From: Monarcha castaneiventris obscurior
Taxonomy: Eukaryota; Chordata; Aves; Passeriformes; Monarchidae
Direction: 5' to 3'
DNA length: 64,000 nt
Assembly (NCBI GenBank): GCA_026261815.1
Contig: JAMPIT010000541.1
Coordinates: forward strand, 682,001-746,000
The position numbers were made by a program, and so were the translations under genes. Numbering within the stretch: the first letter of the stretch is position 1; every line of letters begins with the position of its first letter. Of this stretch, positions 1-11,424 are shown piece after piece. The notes under the pieces are model-generated. The model was not told the DNA's origin, did not search any database, and saw nothing but the letters and a program-made list of their open reading frames with translations.

Positions 1-2933
1 GGTATTAATTAGAAAATTAAACGTCATGCTCTACCAGCTTTTGTTGGGTTTGACTCATATCTAAATATTTGTTTCCTATACAGAATTTATTGCTGTTATT
101 CTATAATTTAATTTACAATTAAATAAGAAAGAGTTGTAAAATGCTGTGGAAATGTCTCTGTGCAGAAGATACTGGATTCTTTGCTGTTTACAACTTGTGT
201 AGTCATTTACAAGCAATAGAACCTTTTGATTTGATAGCATCTTATGCTGTCTTTGCAGGGATGGGCTGGAGAGGGAATGAGTTTTACAACTATATTAAAA
301 TTCAGCACATAAAATTTTACATTGAATTCGGAAAGCATGAGATGTGACTGTAAACAGTGAAACATCTGTTAAAGCATCTGCTTCTTAATTAACTACCATC
401 TTAGTTTTTTCTAATAACTTCTCATGATTCCTCAGTTAGGTCTAAAATACCCTCAGCTTTTTAAAAATGAAAAAAAAAAAAGAATTTTGAGGATAATCTG
501 ACATTTTCCAAGACCATACACTTTCAGCAAAGGTTATGCAGGATGAGGTGGGAATTAGAATAATCCTGTAGAATGACAGTGTTTTTCCTGTAGAGATGTG
601 TTTTCCTGACCTCAGTGGATGAAGTTATTCTGTAGGAGACTTAGAGACTCTAACTGAAACTGCAGCTACAAATTTGCAAATATTTACACAGCCACTAAGC
701 TTGGCTTTGTGAATGGAACTTTAACACCTTCTGCCTGCACTGTTGTCCTTCTGTTTTCCTTCATCCACTGCATGTGGAAATACAAAGTTTTCCTTGGGGT
801 GCTGTGAGCTTTAACCTGTGCCAGTGGATTTTTAATGGAAGTTGTGCTTGGTTCCTGTGGAAGGAACGGGGCTGCCTTTTCCAGCTGGAGAGGATGGCAA
901 GGACGGCAGCATCCTTGTTACCTGCAGGTTCCTGTAGATGGAGTCGTTACCCGTTTGATCTTCCCTTCCAGTCTTCCCCGGGGAATTTCCTTGGGCTCCT
1001 TTCTGAAGTTGGTAAATTTGTTCTGGCTGCCAGCAAAGTCCTAATCTGAATAAACTCTTGGTTTTGAAAGTTATTCCATGGCCATGCAGTAACTCTGTTT
1101 TTTGCTGGGATGAAATGTGCCCTCTTTCACTGCGAGGATTGGATCTGAGATGAAAGCTGTTGTAGTATTAAAATTGAATATAATCTGACAGATGGGGAGG
1201 AAACAAAAAGGAGCGAGGGTGTAGTTAAGAATGCTTCTGTTTGTTTTGAAAGAATAAAATTAAATCAATAAACAAACAAATACAGTATTTAATCCAAATA
1301 AATTTCCTTGGATTTTTTCAATGTTGAACAACTCTTTGACAGCTTTAGGCAAAACTTTTCTAATCCAAACCATTTAGTTAATAAATCCCTTTGTTACACA
1401 GCAGACAGCACAGTTAAATTTGTAGAGAGTTTTAAATGTGTAATTCTTTTGGTGTTGTAATGTTGGATGATTTATTCTGATAACCAAATGAATGATCACC
1501 CAGTAAATACAGTATGTTTTTCAGTATAATTATTTATATCCTCAAGTTCTTGATTAAAATTGGGCATTGATCAATTGTTCAGAGATAGAGAGAACGCACC
1601 TAAGGTGCAGATTGCAGTGCAAGCAAATGAGACTATTTCAGTTAATTCTAGATCATTAAAAATTATTAAAAAATAATTATTATTAAAAAAATTATTAAAA
1701 ATAATTGCTAGTTTACCATCTTGATCCATTATTGTTGTTTTCCAGTTGAGGAAAAGGTAGGATTACCTCCTTTCCTGATGCACTTAGGTCAGCCCTGTGG
1801 TGGGGAGACTTCATGGGACCAAGAATCCACTGTGGTAAATTAGAAAACACAATGACAGAAGTTCTTTTCAATCATAATTTCTGCAAATTAACCTGTGACT
1901 CAGAGTCTAGTAAATAAGCTTCGTTTCTGGCACTGAAATACTTAAATTATGCAATTTGTCTTCTCCGACTGCAAATTTACTGTTCAAAGTGAAAGGTAGC
2001 ACATCCAAATACCTCATTAGGTAGAACTCCACAGCACAACATGTCAAGACAACCCAGAAACCACAACGAAATTAGTATTTCTGATGAGGAAATATAAAAC
2101 CCTTTTGAAATGTGAATTGGTTTGCATAAGACCCTAAGATGAACATTAAAGGTGACAGGTAGGAAACAGAGTCCGTACAGAAATCCTCAGAAATTCTGAG
2201 AATCCACTCAGAACCTCTGAGAATTTGTACCAGATTGTGATCAGTCGTATTTAACAACCTTGGAGAGCAGTGATTTAAGCGCTGTATTGGCCAAAATAAA
2301 TTGTTTTTCCTTTGCAGATTTTCTCACTTTGGAGGGTCTGAAGCCCAGTTTTCATCCTTGTGCTTGTAACCCTTAGCATTTTTTAGGGGAAAAGAGAGAC
2401 AATAAGGCTGGTCAGTGCAGTGTGTATAGACAGATCAAAGAATTTCATGTGTATTAAAAAAAAAAATACATGTAATATTGAGGATAGGTGGAATAAAACC
2501 TGAAACCAGCAAAGTAAGTGATAAAGCTGCCTTGTTGAATTTTTAGCAGGAGGGAAGGATATACTTCATCCCAGTACTGTGAACAGAACTGTTTTTCCTA
2601 CAAAATGCCTATATGGGAGTCAAATTTCTGCAAAATCTGATTTGTCAAGTATGAAACTTTGTCAGTACAGTTGCTAAAAAATAAATTTAATAAGATATTT
2701 ACTTCTTGCATTCCTGCAGAGTTGCTCTTACACTTGCCTATAGTTTCTAATACACTGCAAAGCATCTGAAGCCCTGTCACTTTTAAAATGCTATTTGAAC
2801 AATTTAAATTCTCAGATCATTTATTTTGTTTATTTTTTTATCGTGAAAATATAGACCAGACATCTGATAACCTCTTGGCAGTCAGAGTCTCCTTAGTGCC
2901 TCATGAACAAGTTTCCTTTTCCATCATTTTCAG
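1..2933 (+). other. SHANK2: SHANK2 intron (3' part), ending at the acceptor of the first ankyrin exon in the window
   Basis: AT-rich intronic DNA with no coding exon that I can recognise. It holds A/T low-complexity runs (for example an imperfect ATTATTAAAAA repeat around 1658-1705) and short A homopolymers. It ends in a pyrimidine-rich acceptor, TTTCCTTTTCCATCATTTTC followed by AG at 2932-2933. The upstream ankyrin exons of the gene lie before the window. Confidence 0.8.
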
Positions 2934-3011
2934 GAGAGTTGTGCACGGGTGCTGCTGTTCCGGGGAGCCAACAAGGAGATAAAGAATTACAACAGCCAGT
3001 CTCCATTTCAG
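2934..3011 (+). CDS. SHANK2: SHANK2 internal coding exon, ankyrin-repeat segment (26 codons)
   Basis: The 78-nt exon reads in frame from its first base and gives ESCARVLLFRGANKEI followed by KNYNSQSPFQ. This is the late ankyrin-repeat segment of SHANK proteins; mammalian SHANKs, as I recall them, read nearly the same here. The exon is bounded by AG at 2932-2933 and by a GTAAAA donor at 3012, and both ends are phase 0. SHANK proteins are scaffolds of the excitatory postsynaptic density. The N-terminal SPN and ankyrin module, to which this exon belongs, contacts partners such as alpha-fodrin and sharpin in the family. The exon is used only in transcripts that start upstream of the window, that is the long ankyrin-containing isoform. 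Paralogue choice (SHANK2 rather than SHANK1 or SHANK3) comes from the downstream exons, not from this one. Confidence 0.95.
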
Positions 3012-6000
3012 GTAAAAAGGAAATACCTCTTCCCCCTGAAATGTTGGGAAGAAAATCTCACGTGAACTTGGTTTTGGGGAGAAGTCACACTGGACAAGGC
3101 TGAACACAGGTGTGGAGTGGGGGAAAACTTCAACTTTTATCTAATTCATTAAGTGAGGATGTTGTGGAATAATTAGGAATGAGAGGAAAACACCCTCTTA
3201 GCTGGCCTAGTGACACTGTTAATGAGTTTGAGAATTCTGTGAGCTGTTGGTGGCAAAAGATGAAATCCTTGGTGTTCTGCAGTCAGATGTGCCTTGCTCT
3301 GTGCTGATCTCCAGTCCCATGTAAAACAGATCCAAGAGCCATGTAAGAGTGATCCAAGGATTATCTGGGCACTTTGGTTTACTTGGCCCCTCTTGATTTA
3401 GCCAGAAAGAAGCTCTCACTTCCTTGGATGTGAGGCCAAAGAGCTGGGCTAAGTTTTAGGGATGACTGAATGCATTACCAGACTTAGAGGTTGAAGCTGC
3501 CTTCTGTTATCTCCAAAAGAAAATGGAAGTCTTTCTTTGGATTAGTCAAAATTTTGTCCCCTTTTTCTGATATGGAAGCACTTTGAGGAAGCTTAATTAA
3601 AAAGCCAAATGGAAGAGAATTGTTTGTGTGAAGGGTTGTCAGGTATGGCTGACAACCTCAAGCCCTTATTTCTGAAGCAGGAGGCTTAATTAGCCTGGAT
3701 GTCAGAGAAACATTCCTGATGCAAAGTGACGTGTGAGAAATAGGGATGGAAGCTGTAATATTTAAAAAAATAAACCAAAACAAACCAGAAGAATTTTTTC
3801 AAGTTACAAAAATCGGTGCTTGTGGAAGAGTGATGGCACAGTGCCATTAAAAGGACCTGCCCTGTGGTAAAACAGAAGGGGGCTGTTTCCCCAAACCAAG
3901 GAGGTTTTCAGCTAAAAGAAATCCTGATTTATCTTTCCTTGGTGTGTCTTCCCCATTACCTCCTTGACCCACTTTGGATAATGCTGGCAGAGGATTCAAG
4001 GAAGAATGCTTTGACAAGTGAAACCGTTGGAATTTTAGCTGTATCCATGTGGGTCTCTGAGTTAACTCCTCCAAGTTCATGTGTAGTTACAGGGCTTTCA
4101 AAAAAACCTCAGCCAAGTATTTCTGTATCAGTTTAATTCCCTCCATATTTTGAAGGTTTTCTGGGCCTGAGGTTGTGCATCTCAAGAGCTTAAGAGTTCT
4201 GCTTGCAAATCCCAGCCAGATCATTGTTTACTTTTGGGACCATTTTCCCCAAATTGGGGAAACGGTGCATTAATAATTTCATTTTAGGCACCATTTTCCG
4301 ACTGCTAATAATTTGCCATCTAAATACATGCTAAGCACAAATTCACTAAGAGCTGGCTAATACTTATCTCTGCATCTCAGAATTATGAAGTGATCAAAAA
4401 ATGGAGCAAGAGAAAACCCTAATTATGGGTGGGATGTGTTCCAGGGTAATCTCTCGGATTAGATTATTTTGTTACTTGATTTCTTTGAGGTTAACTTTCC
4501 TTTTTGGTTTAGGTTTTCTGGGGGGAGGGTAAATGTCCCACAGAAGAGTTTCCATTTGTCTTCCTCTTTGTGCTGAGTGCTCCAACATTCTTGTTCTTGC
4601 TCTTAGAACAGAAAAAGGTGTAGGGAATGTGGAAAAAAGTTCTGTTTTATCCTAGTGGAGTGAGTAGAGGAAACCCTGACGCCAGCACTACAATAAAGCA
4701 GCCTTAGAATTAATTCTTTGCCATCTGTCTGTTGTTGACCCAGTCGCTCAAACACCACAAGTGGAGCTGTTATAAAATTATGCAGAATCCCCTTGAGTTA
4801 ATAGGATTTTGCATACTAAAAATGTTTGCTCATGTAATCAGCAGGCAGGAACATCGAGGCATCTCATATGTACATAACGAGAGTGGTTGTAGCTGCAGCA
4901 TCTGTTCCTTTGAGTCACCTCCATTATGTCCCTTTCCCAGCAACCTAAAAGGATGATTCTTTGGAGTTGCTGCTCGGAAAATTGATGACATGAAAGCTGT
5001 GCTATTCTGTAAAAACAACAGGATCCAGACGTGGAGAAATTTGTGTGCTGCTTTCAAGGCCTGCCAAGGCTTTGTTTCCTTCGATGAAAATGAGTGGCAG
5101 AGTTTGTATCAGGCATCGGTGTCCAGTGAATGTGGTGCAGTTTTGCCACCAGAAGAATAAATGTGCACTTGCTCACTCCTTACCAAATCACAGGGCTTCT
5201 TAAAGCAAGCAGGGATATACCAGATTCCAGGAAGGAAAACTAACCTGGGTTGAGTTCTGTGCCACTTAATTCAGGGATCCCACATCGTGCACACCTGGGA
5301 TTGGGGTGTTCTTTTTGCCTTTTCAGTGTCCAGCAGGGTTAGTGTTGGAATGGCATTGCCAGGTGTTGAGGATGTTGAGGACATAAAAAAGCTTGGCTGT
5401 ATTTCCCAGTTAAGCACCTCACCCTGTATTGGCTGCCTTTGCAGGGAGATGTGTTTCATCCTGACCCATTCCTGGGGTGCATCGAATCAGCAATGAGTGT
5501 TGGGTACAGCTGATGTCACCCACTGCTGAAGGTCTGCAGAACGTGGGGTCAGCAGAGATTTCCTTGTATTTTATTTTTAGCAATTCGAGGTGAGATGAAA
5601 CCTGGGCCACATCATTATATTATACTGCCAGTTCTGTTTATTAATCACTTACCCAGCCCCTCTTGGCTGGGCCATCTAAGTACCTTACATGCTATTTTAT
5701 TAGTTTTTACTTCCTAAGTAAAACCTCCAGAAATATCCTTTCAGAAGAGCCATGGTATCCCATCACTGTCCACAGCTACTTGGTTTTCCACACATTCCTT
5801 CTGCTTCTAGGTTAACATAGAATAATTCATTGCCTATCCAGCAAATATTAATCCAATAGCTCAGAAATCTGAGTTTTGCAGTGTAAGTTAAAATGAACAT
5901 ACACCTTGTTTATCATGTCTTCCTTCCCCTTTCACTGATCAGCAGCTCCATATGAATAATTCAAATGGGCAATAAAGCACTATTTTAGCTATAGTGCTAA

Positions 6001-9000
6001 TAATTAGTCAGTGTTTTTCGAACAAATGCGTTTGAATGCACAGAACAATTATTCTGAGGTGCCATTTAGTTCCACCTTTGAGTTGTACCTGAGAATGGTT
6101 TGTGTCTCAGGCGTCCCTTATGATTGGCCCTTGCTGTCCCAAACCAGCCTGGATAATCAATGTGCCTACATCCCATGGATTGCAGGAGGAGCAGCAATCT
6201 TCCAGGTCCACTGCAGGTAGAATTGCTCCTTTCAGTGTGTTGGCCCTGCCTCTATTTTCAAATTGCTCACATTCTTTTTTGCCAGATTTGAATCATTTGA
6301 ACTGAAATTTTCCATGCCTGGCGTCCCTGTTGTTCAGAAAAACAAAATGATTCAGCTCTTTTGGAGTCTGGCTGAGGGAAAACATGTGTTGTTTTGCTCA
6401 CACTGAAAAACTCTGCTGACCCACCCCTCCTTGTCCCCTCTCCCCCGTTGTGTTATGTTGTGGTGTTTGGTTTTATTTTCTTTAACCGCCCTGTGTGCTG
6501 ATCTCCACGTTCATAATCTGGCAGTGGGAACTGCTTTCCAGACTGACTCAGATACAGGGGCTCCAAAACCAGGAGCAGGAACTAAACCCATGGATTTGGA
6601 AGCTGAGCTGACTGTGGGGAACACAGACAGACACAACTGGGCATATCCAGCACCTCACTAGAACAGCTTCCCAAAGCCTAGTTTAGATTTAGGTTATTGG
6701 AATTTTTAATTTCCTTCTTTTGGATGAAATTTACAGGCAAAGGACAAGAAGATCTTCTCAGGTATTTTTTTTTGTCCCTGACTTTTTCTTTTTTTTTTTG
6801 AAAGGGTGTAAAAGCTAATTTTAAACCCAAAATCTCTAATGGGTGCCTCAAAAAGGCATCTTCACAAATATAAAATAATGCCTTCTGTCATGATGTTAAA
6901 ATGTGGAACCATTGTGTTAATGGAGCATATGAATTACAGAAAGACTTTGCTTTATCCATGTATTTATTTCCATCCTAATTCCTTTCCTGAAGCACCTGTG
7001 TGAAGAATGAATCACTGAATATTGGGTATTGTTGGCAAAAAATACAGCTATGAGCTCATGATGCATTCTGCCTTTAGTCAGACTTTTAGCTTTTTCCAGC
7101 TTTTCTCCTGATTTCAGTCAAATAATGGACCTTTTTCATACTTTTTTTTTAAAAACAAAAAATCTCTACAAGTGATCCTTCCAGAACAAACTATGGATTT
7201 TTCCTTTAAAAATCAAAAATGTACGTGAGTCTGTATATATATAGGCACACTCAGCACAATTTCTTAAAAAAACATGTTTAAATTAAAATAATAATAATTA
7301 AAAGGAAGGGGAATAACTAAAAGAGGGGAAACTGATACTGGGGGAAGTGGTGGCAAATGAAATATTCCTGAGAATATTAAGAGATAGAGGAGCAGAAAAA
7401 TACATATGGATACAGAATGGAGTTAAATCGATTCCTCCTGACTCAGGGATGGTTTTCCTAGTGCTGGCTGGTCCCTCCTGACCTCTGTTTTAACCCTGTC
7501 ATTTTTCAGAAAAGCAGCCAAATGGAAGTAATGCAGTAAAGCATAAAAGAATTAAATTATATGATTACCTTTTATTGAGAAAGGCAAAATATTGCCATGC
7601 TTGGAGATGCTAAAAATACTTAACTGCAGGATGTGTCTTCTACTTTTTTTTTTCCCAAAAGCAAACTTATGGAGGAGTCTCCACGTGACCATCTGTTGTG
7701 TTGTGTTCCATGTAAATGATCCAAGACCCCTTTTTTCCTGGTTCCCCTTTCCCTCCCTGCCCAGACAGGGGTGTCCAGCTGACATGCCTCAGGCACTCCA
7801 ATTTCTCTGGGAAAAGTGGACTCTCTGAGGTAGTTAGGAGCTAACCTGCTTCTTTTTCCACCAGAAAAAAAGCTCAGAAGTTATAAAAGGGAACAAATTA
7901 GGCCAAGTAAACTGTAAGGGTCACCACCAGCTCTTGCCTCAAAGTAAGAAAGGCTTGTGTGTGATTCAGACACAATCAGCTGTCGTGGGTGAAGTTACAA
8001 GAGGCAGCGGGGATCTGTGTAATCCTAATTTAAACCATGTTGTTTTGAGATGTTTACAGCATTCAGTTTGTCTGTGAGATAAAACAATGTGTGAGTGGGA
8101 GTGGTGGGTACTTCAGGCCTGCAGGAATGGGTTCATGATTGCAGTTATGATGTTTGGGTGCTGTGGTGGCACCATCTCTTGCTTCTGCATTTCTAAACAG
8201 GCTACTCAGCACTATCTGCTGGCAATATCCAAGTTCTTGCTCCTTATAAAAATGTAGGATCTGTGCCTGCAGGACAGACTTAGCATCATCTTCCACTGCC
8301 ATTTGGAGGGAGCATTCCTGGCATGCAGTTGGCAATCCCATCTCCATCAGAGTGTGTTATTGGCATTGACTATTGCTAGACTGCTGTTTCCAAAGGTTTT
8401 ATTGTAGTTAACCCACGGAGTTTGGAATGGAGCCACCAAATGTATTAGGTAAAATAATCACAGTGTCTTATTCACCCGATGCATTTTATCCTAAGGGCTT
8501 TCCAAAAGGATTTCCAGCCATTTGGTTTAGCAGTTGAAGCAACACTATATTATTAAGTGTTCGCAAAATTGAATCCCTGAAAGTTTCTGCTGTGAAATAG
8601 TGGGAAGTGTCTGTCTGCTGTGAGTAGGAAGACATTTTTTCTCAAAGTGTTTTGGGAAGAAGCTGCTAATGTGGTGGGTTTTGGCTTTTCCATGAGGTGA
8701 GGCTGCCTGAAGAGGTGGAAGCTTTCACCTTACAGCAGCACAGACCTGTAAACTCTTGAGCTGAATTCTCTGTGCAGCCCAACATTTCTTGTAGTGCCAA
8801 GGAAAACAAAACCTAGCAAATAGCACACGTTCTCAGCCTTTTTCTAGGAGAGTTCAGCTGGAGAAGATTGCATTTCATGGCTTTTTGATTTAGCATATTA
8901 TTGGAGGGAACGAAGAAAATTAAGTCAATTTTGTTGCTGCCTGTGTCTTATCTGATTCATCTGATGCTGCAACCTGGCTTTATCTGCTTTTAGTAAATAC

Positions 9001-10767
9001 TCCTTTGGAACCGCTGTTCGCCCATGTAGCAGTAATAAGGATTATGTAATAACTGGCTTTTGATGGCTCTTTCCAGCTTGAGCTAGATTTTCCTGAGGAA
9101 TGAGTCTGTAATCGTAACTGCGTGTGTGTATCACACTTGGCTTTTTCTGCTTCGTTTCAATTATTAAAACACGAGTGTAGAAAAACGCATCTCTCTTGAG
9201 CATAACTCACTGGGTGGCATTTCAGCAGAGAAGCTGGAAGAAGATGGAAGGTTTTTTGCTCTACGTTTAAAATACAGAAACATAAAATTTCCCAGTAGAT
9301 GCAGTGACCATGGAGGAGGCTCAATACAGCCTGTAAACAGAAGGATAACTTCAAATCTGCGTTACTTCTCCTTGCAAGGAACAGGAGGAAATAAAAGAAT
9401 GTCGTGAAGCAGTGAAGTTGTGCCCGGGATGGATTTGTCTGCATGTTCCTTTTTAGGCTTCCTGACATGTTTCCTTGTAACTCTGCTCCACTTGCTGGTG
9501 TATTCAGTTCAACACTTCCTGTCAAGCTGGTTCTTGCATAACAACGACTCCTTTTGTCCTAGGAGTTGGGTTTGCATTTCAAAGCCGAGGGATGGAGATG
9601 ATTTAGAAGTGATTTGCTCCCATGTTGTGAGGAAAGGACTTACATTTTTTATCTTGGTGTCCACGCAGGCTTAGGTTAATCTGGAGGTATTCGGTCATGT
9701 CTAATTCATGAATAGGAGTGGTTAAATTTTAAGAACACAGTTGTGTGTGTTCGTGAAAGGACAGCGGGGAATAAAACACAGGTTCTGCCTTTTAAATCTT
9801 TGTAAGGAAGACTGGAAAATGAACAAAGGTGCCTGCAGGCATTTTAGATGTTGTCCAGTTCTGCTAAGAGAGGGCTGCAGGACCTAAAAGAGATGGAAAA
9901 GAGGTCATTCAGAGTGATTGCCTTCCCCTAATTCTTTGGAATTTACTCAGCCCTGGCACAGCTTCATGGCTACTGAGTGTATTCCAGAAGACCCATGGGG
10001 GCTGTAAAATCTCTTGCAAGCAAACCCAGCATTTTAGCAAGGAAAATGTGCCAGCACTGTTATGCTTGCAGCGTACTTTTTTTGATAAAGTCCAGCTGTA
10101 TTTGGCTGCACGTTGTTGTGTGTTTGCTTGTTTTTAAAATATTAATTGCTAAAAAGTATTTAGAGTAAAATCCCAGTTCCTTTGAAGTGGATGAAATCCT
10201 GTTGATTTCACTGGGGTGGAAGTGTGTTCCTCACACTTGAGACAGTTCCAGAGCTATACTATCAGCTCTTCCTATGTAATGTATTCTGCTGAATATGATT
10301 ATTTTTAATTAACATTTCCTGTTCCCGTTTAATTAACATTTTTAGTACAGCACTATTCTTTTAAGTTGTGCAGAATTGCACGCTGCATTGCAACGAACAA
10401 CCTGGGTTATGCAAAGTCTTTGCTGCCAAGAGTTAATTTGCTGCAGCTGGAAAGAAGGTGCTGTATTTTCTCAGGGCAACTTGGTAAGAGTTTTGGGAGG
10501 CAACAGCAGTGCCTGGGAGGCTGTGGTTGTAAATTCTCTTCCAGAGTGTGGGATATTGTTGCATTTCCTACAGCAGAAGTCCCTTTGTCTTAGCCCAGCT
10601 GGGACATTGACCTTGTCCCACCTATCGTGGGACGCTTCCCATGAGCCTGAGGCTTCCAAGGGTGTGAAAAACGCTCGCATCTTGGAGCTTGGAAACCTAG
10701 TCTTTGATTCCTATTAAAAACAGCCTGAGTAGCAGTGTGAGGTGGTCCTCAGCAGGGAAGCCTGGGA

Positions 10768-10880
10768 TTGCTCGGAGGGTTACGTAAGCGGAGCTGCCGA
10801 TGGGAAAAGCGGGAATACTTTGCCCTCAATAGCGAGGCGAAGCGCTCGTGGCGAGCCTTTGTTTAAACGGTGCTGAAACG
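10768..10880. promoter_or_regulatory. Intronic CpG cluster with a palindromic TTACGTAA (D-box-like) site
   Basis: About a dozen CpGs fall in roughly 110 bp, whereas the flanking intron has few. TTACGTAA at 10780-10787 is a perfect palindrome and matches the consensus known for PAR-bZIP and NFIL3/E4BP4 factors. Nearby is the inverted-repeat-like segment GCGAGGCGAAGCGCTCG. CpG retention in otherwise CpG-poor DNA suggests an unmethylated regulatory element, but that is inference. Confidence 0.35.
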
Positions 10881-11412
10881 ATCAAGGGAGTGCTGAGGAG
10901 CCTCAAAGAAATATTGGCCCTCTCCCCATAATTTATATTTTCAGATGCTAAAACTAGTTGTTGAGCAAATGTAAGGTGCCTATTTTAGGATGCTGCATGT
11001 CAATATCTGACTACAGATGGCTCCGTGAATCATAGTTGGAAGAAGGGAAATGTTAGACACTAAGATATTGTTGCTAAGAGATTTTAGTACACAGTATGCT
11101 AACATGTGCTGGCAAATTTGGGAGCAGTAGCAGCAGCATGCTCTTGGAGGAAAAAAAAATCAGTGGTGAAGAAACTGTCTTCAAAGGACTATTTAAAGGA
11201 TAGTAACATTATTGTGCTTTGTTGTATCGAGACCTGACGAAGATGAAATTGGCTTTCGAGCAGATAATAGACAGAAAACATCCAAAAGGTAAAGCTAATC
11301 CTGCTCTCCAATGAAATAGAAAGTGGATATTGGAAACAAAAAGAAAAAAAAATTACTTTGGGGTTTAAATGAATCAAGTGCCAAGATTAAAGGTGGTGGT
11401 TGCTGATATTTT

Positions 11413-11424
11413 GCCATCTACTGG
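11413..11424 (-). promoter_or_regulatory. CTCF core-like motif
   Basis: The minus strand reads CCAGTAGATGGCA, which fits the CTCF core pattern CCASYAGRKGGCR at every position. The expected chance count of the 12-base core in a window this size is about 0.1. A motif match alone does not show binding. Confidence 0.25.
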
